A stretch of 8,566 nt of DNA, from the NCBI GenBank assembly GCA_003223695.1, contig QHVY01000282.1, forward strand, positions 1 to 8,566, in the 5' to 3' direction. Positions 1 through 6,853 of this stretch are shown here, piece by piece. This stretch comes from Acidobacteriota bacterium (GTDB lineage: Bacteria > Acidobacteriota > Thermoanaerobaculia > Gp7-AA8). The notes under the pieces were generated by a model that worked only from the letters and a program-made list of their open reading frames with translations, ran no database searches and had not been told where the DNA came from. The position numbers were made by a program, and so were the translations under genes. The stretch's first letter is position 1; each line of letters starts with the position of its first letter.

Positions 1-168
1 CTTCAGATATTCGCGGAGCGGAAATAGCCCGGTGGGGAACTGATTGGGCGCAATCGCAGGCAAGACGATGTCCCGAATGAAAAACGCGCCGAAGAACGCG
101 AGTGAAGTGAGTGCGAGGTCGACGAGGTACACGACTCGCGCGATCAGCCGCCACTTCTGCTTAAGCAT
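1..168 (-). CDS. Probable polyprenyl-phosphate sugar-phosphate transferase, N-terminal part only (cut by window edge)
   Basis: The first 56 codons of a gene that runs off the left edge. It starts at ATG 168-166, with AAGGA at 172-176 only 3 nt upstream, which is a rather short spacing. The peptide begins MLKQKWRLIARVVYLVDLAL and continues as one hydrophobic helix (about residues 11-31), then a short Arg/Asp-containing turn and a Pro-rich loop. A basic N-terminus followed by a membrane helix of this kind, at the end of a glycosyltransferase operon, is typical of the multi-pass WcaJ/PssY-like enzymes that transfer a sugar phosphate from a nucleotide sugar to undecaprenyl phosphate, the first step in building a repeat unit. 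The catalytic C-terminal domain is not in the window, so the call rests on the N-terminus and on context; a flippase or other membrane protein is possible. It lies 69 nt downstream of the preceding GT4 gene and is probably in the same transcript. Confidence 0.55.
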   Translation of the reverse strand, partial: MLKQKWRLIARVVYLVDLALTSLAFFGAFFIRDIVLPAIAPNQFPTGLFPLREYLK

Positions 169-237
169 CGGTCCTTACGCTCGGAATGTAGCTCAAAACG
201 CTGCCTTTGCGATATACGGAACTCACGAAGCGACCGT

Positions 238-1376
238 CTAGTCGACGAGCTCGGCAAAGAGCCGCTCGTAGTCGCTGGTCACTTTTTCCCACTGATATCG
301 CTCCTCCACCCGCTGCCGCGCGGCCTTTCGCATCTCCTCCAGCTCGAGCGGTTTCCGCAGGCATTCGTGAAGCGTGCCTGATAGGGTTTCGAGCGGACGG
401 AGGTCGAAATAACGCACGGCGTCGCCTCCCACTTCCCGATTCTCAGGCGTATCGTGCGCCAGCACGGCGCCGCCGGAACCCATGGCCTCGATCATCGCCG
501 GGTGCGTCCCGCCGACCTCCGTCGCCTGAATGTAGACAAGAGCATTGCGCTGGAGCGTCCGGTAATCGGCGCCGTAAAGCGCGCCGGGAAAAAGGATGCG
601 GTCGCTGCGATGCCGCTGCAGCTCGCGCACGAGATCTTTTGCGTAGAGGCCTTCGCCGACCATGACCAACGGGGGCGGTTCGCCGTTCGCTGTTCGCCGT
701 TCGCCGTCCCTCCCCTCCTCGGCCAACGGCCAACGGCCGGCCAACTTCTCACATGCCAGCACGACCTCGAGCGGGTTATTCTCCGGCTCGAAGCGGCTGA
801 CGTAGAGGATGTAGTTGCGAGGAGTGATGCCGAGGCGCGGCAGGATGTCGGAGTCGCTTTCCTGCGGGAAGTCGGCTGCTCGCGGTAGTACTGCGCGATG
901 ACTTCGGCATCGGCGACGATGCGACTGGCGAACACGACCGACATCGATTCGCCGAGCCGATAGACCGCGCGGCCGAGGGCGTTCCACTTGCGGCGATGGC
1001 GCTCAATTCCATCGACATTGATCGCCGTCGGGATGCGCGCGGCGCGCAGCAGCGGAAGCACGAATGCATTGGCCGCGTTGCACACCAGGACCACATCGAA
1101 GTCGTTGTGCACCGCATCGAGCACCGAGAAAAAAGCGTGGCTCACCGTTTCGAAATACTTGTGGCGGATCGCCGGGAGGACGATGCGATCGATGCCGTCG
1201 TAGAGCCGACTCTCAGTCGGCTCATGCGCCGGCTGGAGAGCCGGCGCTACGTTCCGGCAATACACCGTCACTCGATGACCTCGCCCGACCAGCCGCGTGC
1301 CTAACTCCGCTGCAAACGTCTCGAAGCCGCCGTAGCGCGGCGGAACGCCGCGTGTGCCCAGAATGCCGATGTTCAA
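238..1376 (-). CDS. DUF1972-type GT4 glycosyltransferase, frameshifted with an apparent internal deletion
   Basis: GT-B fold glycosyltransferase that would move a sugar from a nucleotide sugar to a growing glycan in the cytoplasm. The N-terminus MNIGILGTRGVPPRYGGFET is the hallmark of the DUF1972 (rhamnosyltransferase-like) group. Residues 1-167 are read in one frame, ending ADAEVIAQYYREQ. The rest (FPQESDSDILPRLGI, YILYVSRFEPENNPLEVV, GGTHPAMIEAMGSGG) is in another frame, and stops at TAG 238-240. The switch is at about 873-876. Family members normally have about a dozen residues between YYRE and the following segment, including an IPYG-like strand. These are missing, so this looks like a deletion of 3n+1 nt rather than a single-base slip. 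The start is TTG 1376-1374, which overlaps the preceding TGA as TTGA and has GGAG 8 nt upstream. The protein also carries two repeat-derived stretches: residues 43-58, and the GERRTANGE peptide in the second half. If the frameshift is real, the gene is probably inactive. Confidence 0.8.
678..745. repeat. Heptanucleotide tandem repeats in inverted arrangement, inside the GT4 gene
   Basis: On the plus strand, four tandem heptamers GTTCGCC (the second is GTTCGCT) occupy 678-705. They are followed by a C/T-rich spacer (about 706-720), then GGCCAAC at 721-727, 728-734 and 739-745, with an extra GGCC before the last. GGCCAAC is the reverse complement of GTTGGCC, which differs from GTTCGCC at one base, so the two halves can pair as an imperfect hairpin (6 of 7 positions per heptamer). 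The array is translated within the GT4 gene as AGRWPLAEEGRDGERRTANG, in a place where homologues usually go directly from the helix after the donor-site strand to an LVMVG-like strand. It looks like an inserted or expanded repeat that kept the frame. Confidence 0.75.
1200..1250. repeat. Double-hairpin element inside the GT4 gene (copy 1)
   Basis: Two adjacent perfect hairpins. The first has arms GAGCCGACT 1203-1211 and AGTCGGCTC 1215-1223 (9 bp, 3-nt loop). The second has arms GCGCCGGCT 1226-1234 and AGCCGGCGC 1239-1247 (9 bp, 4-nt loop). They are 2 nt apart. The flanks GTA (1200-1202) and TAC (1248-1250) are complementary, so the whole could close as a three-way junction. The core GCCGGCTGGAGAGCCGGC (1228-1245) is identical to 3897-3914. 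The element is 51 nt (17 codons) and is translated in frame as roughly residues 43-58 of the GT4 protein (APALQPAHEPTESRL), in the loop after the second beta strand (VTVYCR), where homologues vary. Confidence 0.8.
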
Positions 1377-2332
1377 CGAAACCACTCCGCGAGCGCGCGG
1401 TCGGAGACGCGGCGGCGACGCTGAATGGCCCGGCGCTTCTCCAGAATCCGGCGGCGATTGCGCCAAAGCCACCGAAGTGCGGGAAGCGAGCTGCGCTCGA
1501 TCGTCAGGACCGCGCCGATCGTGATGAGGTCGCGGCTCAGCTCGAATGGCGCGTTGCGCAACGCGAGGTAGAAGCCCTCGTTTTTCAACCGCAGGAGAAA
1601 TCGATTCTTGACCGAATGCATGTTGATCGCCGCCGGCAACGAACGACGGCGCTCGGGTGTCACCGTGCGCACGTGGTATGCGATGGCCTCCGAAACGTGC
1701 AGCGTGCGCCATCCAAAAAGGCGCCCGCGCCACGCCACATCAGCATCTTCGCGATAGGCGAAGAAGTCTTCGTCAAAATATTCATCATTAATTGTAACAT
1801 CATTGATGAATGTTCTACGATAGAGCGCCGCAGCTCCGGACACTCCGAACACTTCGTTGTCCGTTCTTCGTTCTTCGTTCTTCGTGATATCGAGATGCCG
1901 TCCGGTTCGCGTCATCCTCATGCCCATCGAGTCGATTTCCTGCGTCGGCTCGATGTCGTAGCCGCGTGCGCGAATGAGAGTCCCCGTCGCAGAGCCAAAT
2001 TTCTCGCCTGCTCGGTCGAGAGCGTCGATGATTTTGGCGATGTAGTCAGATGTGAGATATGCGTCGGGGTTGCAGAGCGCAATGAGCTCGCCGTGCGCGA
2101 TGCGAATCGCCTGATTCGCCGCCGCCGCGAAACCGCGATTCCCGGCGTTCACGATCTGCTTGCAATCGGGAAAGCGCTCGCGTACGCGCGCGACCGATTC
2201 GTCAGTCGAAGCGTTATCGACGTGGATCAACTCGAGGTCGCGGTAAGTCTGGCCGGCGAGGCCATCGAGGCAGCGGCGCAAATACGGAGCGCTGTTCCAG
2301 GTGATCAGGACGACGGTGACGAGTCGTCCCAT
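1373..2332 (-). CDS. GT2 family glycosyltransferase
   Basis: A 319-residue GT-A fold inverting glycosyltransferase of family GT2, probably cytoplasmic and acting on the glycan made by this locus. Visible motifs: strand LVTVVLITWNS (4-14); nucleotide-binding DNASTDES (40-47 region); GNRGFAAAANQAI (64-76); the DXD-equivalent NPDAYL (89-93); and FFAYREDADVAWR (190-202), holding the acidic catalytic base region. VFGVSGAAALYRR (161-173) is typical of the WbbL-like subgroup. No membrane helix is evident. Start ATG 2332-2330 lies inside the end of the preceding GT2 gene (28-nt overlap). Its own stop TGA overlaps the TTG start of the next gene. Residues 150-159 (TKNEERRTDN) are encoded by a heptanucleotide repeat and replace what is normally an Asp/Gly-rich loop before VFG. 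The sugar and acceptor cannot be told from the sequence. Confidence 0.9.
   Translation of the reverse strand: MGRLVTVVLITWNSAPYLRRCLDGLAGQTYRDLELIHVDNASTDESVARVRERFPDCKQIVNAGNRGFAAAANQAIRIAHGELIALCNPDAYLTSDYIAKIIDALDRAGEKFGSATGTLIRARGYDIEPTQEIDSMGMRMTRTGRHLDITKNEERRTDNEVFGVSGAAALYRRTFINDVTINDEYFDEDFFAYREDADVAWRGRLFGWRTLHVSEAIAYHVRTVTPERRRSLPAAINMHSVKNRFLLRLKNEGFYLALRNAPFELSRDLITIGAVLTIERSSLPALRWLWRNRRRILEKRRAIQRRRRVSDRALAEWFR
1385..1388 (-). promoter_or_regulatory. Ribosome binding site supporting the TTG start of the GT4 gene
   Basis: GGAG on the minus strand, 8 nt upstream of TTG 1376-1374. It decides between that TTG and an in-frame GTG at 1385-1383, which would overlap the site itself. 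The TTG also overlaps the TGA of the preceding GT2 gene (1375-1373) as TTGA, a usual arrangement for translational coupling. Confidence 0.5.
1856..1885. repeat. Heptanucleotide tandem repeat inside the GT2 gene
   Basis: On the plus strand, three perfect tandem copies of GTTCTTC (1863-1883) are followed by GT and preceded by a degenerate copy GTTGTCC (1856-1862). The reading frame passes through it, giving KNEERRTDNE in the GT2 protein. The unit has the same length and the same GTTC..C form as the repeat at 678-705, and both give an ERRT peptide, so I treat them as related. No hairpin is visible here. Confidence 0.75.
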
Positions 2333-3303
2333 CGTGCAAATGCTTTCCGGAGAACGCCTGCGTACGCGTCGACCGCCGCCCGCCGCCCGACCTCAGGATG
2401 CGCAATGCCGGCGAGCGCGGGAAGAAGCCGGAGCAGCATTCCGGTCATGATGATCCATCGCAGTCCTTCCGCCTGCGCGGGCGTGAACCATTTGCGCGCA
2501 TACCGCCACATGTTGCGATACCACAGATCGATGAAGCGGCCGAACGGCACGTGCTCCAGGCTTGCGCCGCCGAAGTGCTTCGCCTGCGCCTGCGGCACGA
2601 CCCAAATCTCCTTCCCCACCTTGGCGAGGCGGCGACAGTAGTCGACATCTTCGAACCACGCGGGGAAAAATTGCTCGTCGAGCGCGCCGACTTCGTCAAA
2701 GACCTCACGTCGAATCAGAAGCGCTGCAGCGGCCGGTTGATCGATGACCTGAGGATGTGTCAGGTCGAGATCGCGGTAACGATACGACGCCGTGATCGGA
2801 TTCGACGAAAACAGCTTGTCGATTGCCAGCACTTCGGTGGCGAAGGTCAGCAGCGTTGGAAAACGGCGAAGCTGAAACTCGCGCTGCGAATTGCCTCGCC
2901 CATCCTCCAACAGCGGTGCAGCAGCGGCAACACCCGGGTGCGTTCGCAGAAAATCGACTAGCAATGCCAGACAGCGAGGCGCGAGCTCGCAGTCGGGATT
3001 CAGCAAAAACACATACGGTCCGCGAACCGATGCAATCGCGCGATTGATGGCCCCGGCGAAGCCATCGTTCGATTGCGACGCAATGCTTCGGATGTCATCA
3101 GAGACAAATTGGAGCGTCCGATCGGCGGATGAGTTGTCGTACAGCACGACTTCGTACGACAGCCCCTCGCATGCCGCGGGAATCGAACTGAGGCAGCGCT
3201 CGATCCAGCGCTCGCTGTTCCAGGTGACGATGAGAATCGAGAGATCGGGCGCCGGCTTGAGCACCGGTGCGGTTTCGACGTGAACTAATTCTGTTGCTGC
3301 CAT
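2305..3303 (-). CDS. GT2 family glycosyltransferase (WbbL-like)
   Basis: A 332-residue GT2 enzyme. Motifs in order: LSILIVTWNSERWIERCL (21-38); YDNSSADRT (55-63); SNDGFAGAINRAI (78-90); LLNPDCEL (100-107), the DXD-equivalent; then QPAAAALLIRREVF (189-202) and FFPAWFEDVDYCRRL (212-226), with the acidic catalytic base region. This order matches WbbL-like rhamnosyl/galactosyl transferases of O-antigen and capsule loci. The C-terminal 70 residues are helical and include a hydrophobic stretch IIMTGMLLRLLPALAGIA (284-301) that may attach it to the membrane. The start chosen is ATG 3303-3301, preceded by a purine-rich GAAGAA; an upstream in-frame ATG at 3345 would add a glycine-rich stretch lying wholly within the previous gene and is less likely. 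It overlaps the previous gene by 19 nt and the next by 28 nt. Donor and acceptor are unknown. Confidence 0.9.
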   Translation of the reverse strand: MAATELVHVETAPVLKPAPDLSILIVTWNSERWIERCLSSIPAACEGLSYEVVLYDNSSADRTLQFVSDDIRSIASQSNDGFAGAINRAIASVRGPYVFLLNPDCELAPRCLALLVDFLRTHPGVAAAAPLLEDGRGNSQREFQLRRFPTLLTFATEVLAIDKLFSSNPITASYRYRDLDLTHPQVIDQPAAAALLIRREVFDEVGALDEQFFPAWFEDVDYCRRLAKVGKEIWVVPQAQAKHFGGASLEHVPFGRFIDLWYRNMWRYARKWFTPAQAEGLRWIIMTGMLLRLLPALAGIAHPEVGRRAAVDAYAGVLRKAFARWDDSSPSS

Positions 3304-4382
3304 TTCTTCAATCTCTCGACCAACGGCTCCACCACCACCCCCCACCCAAACCTCGGTCGCACCCGTTCGAGGTTAGATACGCACTCCGCATGAAAAACGT
3401 CGTCCCGAAGCAAACGCTCAATCGCCGCCGTGACCGCAACAGGATCCGATGGCGGAACGACGAGGCCGAGTCCGTGCTGCGCCACCAGCTCCGCCGCGAA
3501 CCCTTCTTCTGTTGCGATGACAGGAGTTGCAGCGGCGATGGCGTCGAACAGACGCGTCCGGATCGAATAGCGAGCCTCCGCCGTCGAGCGGTGCAGCATC
3601 ATAGCGATTTTGCTCCTGCGCAGCCATGAAAGGCGATCGCGATACGGTACCCACTCATCGTTCGCGCTGACGTATGGCGTGCCGGACGCAAGCAGCAACT
3701 CGAACCGGCTCTCGCGCCTCCGGTCGATCAGCGCGCGATTCGGGCGCGAGCGGCCGAGGAAAAGGAGATGACATGGGGTTCCGTCGCGGTTGGCGCGAAC
3801 GACCGCTTCAACCGCTGTCTTCGGGTCGAGCCACTCCCATGTCCCGCCACCCCAGACGATCATCGGTGTGGCGGCCGGCCCTTCGGCCGGCCGTGTGCCG
3901 GCTGGAGAGCCGGCACCCACACTCTCCGCGCCGAATGGCACTTCGATTAGCCGCTCGCGCGCGCTTTCGTATAGCTCGCGCTGATTTGGCGTAGCGCAGA
4001 TGAGCAGATCGCCCTGATTGAGCGCTCGCTGCAATCGCATCTGCTCGGCGAGAAAATGCAGCCGCTGCCGAAGCGACGGATGCGATCCGTACATCTCGCG
4101 CAGCTCGAGCAGCACGGGATCGAACAAATCGAAGACGATGCGCTGATCGGGGCGCATGCGGCGGAACCCGCGCGCCGGCTGACCGATGAGCACCGATGCA
4201 TCGCGCATCGCGTCGCGGGCATCACGGGATTTCCATTGAACGCCCGCGGCTCCTTCGAACTGCGCGATCAGCGTCGTCGGAAAATGCTTCGACAGCTCCT
4301 CCGAAAAATGCCAGGCACGGATGCCCGGGCCGGCCATACGCTCGCCGACGACGTCGGGCGTAGCAATTACAACCGAGAACAC
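3285..4382 (-). CDS. GT-B fold (GT4-like) glycosyltransferase
   Basis: A 365-residue cytoplasmic GT-B enzyme. The N-terminal domain starts MFSVVIATPDVVGERMAGPG (residues 1-20) and follows the usual pattern of a first strand, a Gly-rich turn, and a helix IRAWHFSEEL. The two domains join near 145-175. The C-terminal domain has IVWGGGTWEWLDPKTAVEAV (175-194), a segment LLFLG (206-210), and the donor-site region STAEARYSIRTRLFDAIAAA (266-285), followed by TPVIATEEG. This resembles GT4/GT1 enzymes of polysaccharide loci. The start is GTG 4382-4380, chosen because the conserved first strand begins there; a GAGGGG sits just 2 nt upstream, closer than usual. The open frame upstream (to 4709) lies inside the GT2 gene and is not used. 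Residues 155-171 come from the double-hairpin element at 3868-3920 and lie in the inter-domain linker. It overlaps the upstream gene by 16 nt. Confidence 0.87.
   Translation of the reverse strand: MFSVVIATPDVVGERMAGPGIRAWHFSEELSKHFPTTLIAQFEGAAGVQWKSRDARDAMRDASVLIGQPARGFRRMRPDQRIVFDLFDPVLLELREMYGSHPSLRQRLHFLAEQMRLQRALNQGDLLICATPNQRELYESARERLIEVPFGAESVGAGSPAGTRPAEGPAATPMIVWGGGTWEWLDPKTAVEAVVRANRDGTPCHLLFLGRSRPNRALIDRRRESRFELLLASGTPYVSANDEWVPYRDRLSWLRRSKIAMMLHRSTAEARYSIRTRLFDAIAAATPVIATEEGFAAELVAQHGLGLVVPPSDPVAVTAAIERLLRDDVFHAECVSNLERVRPRFGWGVVVEPLVERLKKWQQQN
3868..3920. repeat. Double-hairpin element inside the GT4-like gene (copy 2)
   Basis: Two perfect hairpins 1 nt apart: CGGCCGGCC 3872-3880 with GGCCGGCCG 3885-3893 (9 bp, 4-nt loop), and GTGCCGGCT 3895-3903 with AGCCGGCAC 3908-3916 (9 bp, 4-nt loop). 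GTGG at 3868-3871 is complementary to CCAC at 3917-3920, which could close a three-way junction. The second hairpin shares its 18-nt core with 1228-1245, while the other stem differs in sequence but keeps the same length. It is read in frame as GAGSPAGTRPAEGPAA in the linker between the two domains of the glycosyltransferase, where homologues vary most. Confidence 0.8.
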
Positions 4383-5149
4383 AACCCCTCGACGATGCCG
4401 CGAAGACTCCCTCTTCGTTTCAGGTCCTCGAGCAGCAACGCTCCGATGCTTCCGACTCCGCGGTGCATGCGCGCGACAAAATAACGATTGCGGGTGCGTA
4501 GCCGCTTTGCTCTTTTGCCGAGGATTGGAGCAGAGGCCGAGCCGCGATGCGTGGCTTTCACGACCGGCACGACGACCGTCCGCCACCCACCCTCGTGCAG
4601 GCGCGCGCAAAGCTCGACATCTTCGTAATACGCAAAGAATCGCGGGTCGAAGATGCGATCGCCGAGCGCTGCGCGCCGATACAGCGCCGCAGTTGCAGAG
4701 ACCCCCCACGCATGCGGCAGCGCTGCGGCGATTGCGCTTCCGTGGCCAAGCTGACGGAATGTTCCATCGCTGATGTCGATGCCTGCGCCGTCGATTGTCA
4801 GCTCATCGCGTCGAATGATCGTCTGAACGGCGGCCGTTCTTGCGTCGATGTCTAAAATTTGCTTTGTCACGGCGAGCCAGTCGCGATCGAGCACGACATC
4901 ATTGTTGACCAGCGCGACGAATTCGGCCGTGCTTTGTCGATACGCTTCGTTGACGCCGGCGGCGAATCCGATGTTTTTCTCGCTGCGAATCACGCGGGCC
5001 ACGCTCGACCGAATCGCATCGGGCGAGCCGTTGTCAAAAATGATGATCTCGCGCGGTGCGACGCTCTGATCGCGAATCGATTCGATGCACACGCGCAGCA
5101 TCTCGCCGCCGGACGAGGCATCGAGGACGATGAAGTCGACATCATTCAT
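4367..5149 (-). CDS. GT2 family glycosyltransferase
   Basis: A 260-residue GT-A fold enzyme, short for the group. Motifs: MNDVDFIVLDASSGGEMLRV (1-20), where homologues usually have a VNWN-type strand; IIIFDNGSPDAIRSSV (35-50); NIGFAAGVNEAY (59-70); VNNDVVLDRDW (81-91), the DXD-equivalent; GVSATAALYRR (149-159); and FFAYYEDVELCARL (171-184) with the acidic base. The C-terminus is basic (KRAKRLRTRNRYF) and may touch the membrane or the lipid-linked acceptor. Start ATG 5149-5147 overlaps the end of the GT-C gene by 8 nt (ATGAATGA). Its TAA (4369-4367) lies inside the start of the next gene. No repeat element is embedded here, unlike most of its neighbours. It probably adds one sugar of the repeat unit; which one is not visible. 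Confidence 0.9.
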   Translation of the reverse strand: MNDVDFIVLDASSGGEMLRVCIESIRDQSVAPREIIIFDNGSPDAIRSSVARVIRSEKNIGFAAGVNEAYRQSTAEFVALVNNDVVLDRDWLAVTKQILDIDARTAAVQTIIRRDELTIDGAGIDISDGTFRQLGHGSAIAAALPHAWGVSATAALYRRAALGDRIFDPRFFAYYEDVELCARLHEGGWRTVVVPVVKATHRGSASAPILGKRAKRLRTRNRYFVARMHRGVGSIGALLLEDLKRRGSLRGIVEGLCSRL

Positions 5150-6853
5150 GATCCATGCGATCGAGGTTCACCGCGCCGTCGAGGCAGCGAAGCTCCACCC
5201 GCCCGCTTTGCGCGACGTTCACACGAATGCTGCGGTAGCCGCGGGTGGGCGGCAGGGGGTAGGCGTCGCGGCCGAGCTGAATCATCGAAGGAGTTCCGGT
5301 CGAATAGTGCAGGATCGATGGTCCGCTGCGCGCGAGAAAACTGAGCGAGTCGCCGCTGCGCAGAATCCATCCACCGCGATACGCGAAGCGCATCACCTGA
5401 AACTCGGGCGGGTACAGCTCGCCGCCGCGATGGATGACGTGGGCGTCTTCGAACTCGATGCGATCTCCCGCTTTTCGGCCGAAGACGAATGCCACGGCGA
5501 CGACAATCGGCAGCAGGTGGAGGACAGCGGCCCTCCGCTGTCCGGACAGCCGGAGAAGTCACTGTGCCAGATTGTTGAGAGCGTTTCGCCGACCACGTTT
5601 TCGCCGTTCGCGATGTGAAAGAGACGCCATGGGTACGCGAGGCCGTGCGCGGTGACGCCGAATGTCCACGCGATCGCGATCATCAGTGCTGTTGCGTCGA
5701 TGCGCCGCCAAATCGAGGCGACGCCTAACGCGAGGATCGGCATCAGAAAGACAATGTATCGCAGCGGCGGAGACCATCCACCATGCCACTCCGAGCGCGG
5801 AGCGAGATAAACGAGATACAGCGCGCTGGAGGAGATGCCGAGGCGAAAGGAGCCGGGAGTGGAGCGCCAGCGGGCGGCGGCGAGGACGCCGAACGCGTAG
5901 ATCGGAGCCTGAAAAAGAATGCCTGCCGCCCCATCGAGAAGCAATCCGAAAAATCCGCGGAGCATCGCCAGCGGAGATCCTGGAATGATCTCGCGCCATG
6001 TGTGGACAGTCGTTGCCGTTCCGATGGCAATCAGGATCGCGACGATCGCAACGGCAATGACGATCTGTCGCCATCCGCGCAGCGCGCGCGCGAGCAGCAC
6101 GATCGCCACGAGTAGAAATCGAAATTTGAGCAGCACCAGAGCAGCGAGCGCCGGAATCCACCGCGCGGGGCGGCGCTGCCGGACTCCTCGCACAGCCTCG
6201 ACAAAACAGAACGCTGCGGGCACCTCCGGCCAGATTCGCGCGGCGTAAAAGATGATTGGCGGCCCCAGCGCGATCAGGGGAAAGATTGCGCGGATCGTCG
6301 CGTCATCAATGCCTTCATCTTCGAAAAGGCGCACCGTCGATCGCGCGAGGAGCGCGCCAAAAAGCGCGATGGTGGCCAGCGCGCCCGGCAATCGGCCGGC
6401 TAGATACCCGGGCACCATCAACAGCGAAAGAAATGGCTCGAGGCGCGAATACTGCTCGCCATGCGGACCGCTGACGTCGCCGATCTGCGGCACGAGATCG
6501 ATGCGGCCGGTGGCCGAATGCGCAAGATCGCGATATTGATTCGACAGGTCGAGATCGCGATCGTGGGCGATCGACTCGGTCATGAGCAGGTAGTACGGCT
6601 CGTCACCATCGATCGGCGTGCGCATCATGAGCGCGATCACCACTGCGTAGAAAATCGCTGCGATCACCGCAGCGCGATTTGCGCTCCATCGAATGTCGTT
6701 GATGGCGAAGAGCGACCAGGCGAGAGCAAGGCCGAGTACGATGAATGCCAGTCGCGGATCAATCTTGACCTGCAGCGGACGGGCGATGGCCACCAGAAGC
6801 CCGAAGACGAGCCACGCGCCGGCAAACATCTCGAGCCATCGGCGGCGGGTCAT
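5142..6853 (-). CDS. GT-C type membrane glycosyltransferase, frameshifted near the C-terminus
   Basis: A large multi-pass membrane protein. The N-terminus (MTRRRWLEMFAGAWLVFGLL) is a basic-then-hydrophobic helix. Many further helices follow. IDGDEPYYLLMTESIAHDRD (81-100) holds an acidic pair in the first extracytoplasmic loop, as in PMT/ArnT-like GT-C enzymes that use polyprenyl-phosphate sugars. EWHGGWSPPLRYIVFLMPIL also fits this group. One frame covers residues 1 to about 435 (ending TIWHSDFS). A different frame continues with LHLLPIVVAVAFVFGRKAGD, a plausible last helix, then a soluble tail of about 110 residues to TGA 5144-5142. The two are one nucleotide apart modulo 3, and the switch is at about 5520-5565, beside a perfect 9-bp hairpin (5522-5543). 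The ATG at 6853 overlaps the previous stop as ATGA. Intact, it would be about 570 residues and would glycosylate on the outer face of the membrane; the family call is moderate. Confidence 0.75.
5522..5543. repeat. Single 9-bp hairpin related to the double-hairpin elements, beside a frameshift
   Basis: Arms GGACAGCGG 5522-5530 and CCGCTGTCC 5535-5543, loop CCCT. The stem and loop lengths equal those of the hairpins at 1226-1247, 3872-3893 and 3895-3916. The coding-strand centre CGGAGGGCCG differs by one base from CGAAGGGCCG in the hairpin at 3872-3893. GGACAGC at 5544-5550 repeats part of the left arm and makes a 14-nt palindrome (5537-5550). It may be a truncated element. The GT-C reading frame changes within or next to it. 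Confidence 0.6.

Noticed and set aside
169..237. Promoter in the only intergenic gap
   Set aside because: No convincing -35/-10 pair on the minus strand in 69 nt; the ribosome site of the downstream gene is all I can support.
678..745. CRISPR array
   Set aside because: The units are 7 nt, direct and without spacers, so they do not fit a CRISPR repeat-spacer pattern.
1377..1733. N-terminal extension of the DUF1972-type GT4 gene
   Set aside because: It overlaps the GT2 gene, has no similarity to the family, and the conserved MNIGILGTRG start is at 1376.
1064..2641. A 525-codon open frame on the plus strand, antisense to three glycosyltransferase genes
   Set aside because: It is rich in Arg, Ala and Pro with no recognisable motif, and the minus-strand frames carry clear conserved motifs. 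Long antisense frames are expected at this GC content.
3868..3920. Rho-independent terminator
   Set aside because: The stems are strong, but there is no T tract after them on either strand and they lie inside an open gene.
4383..4709. N-terminal extension of the GT4-like gene
   Set aside because: It lies wholly within the preceding GT2 gene, is Arg-rich, and the conserved first strand begins at 4382.
5393..5520. C-terminal tail of the GT-C protein in its first frame (Ser-rich)
   Set aside because: It is the out-of-frame reading of a hydrophobic helix and soluble tail found in the next frame, which ends at a proper overlap with the following gene.
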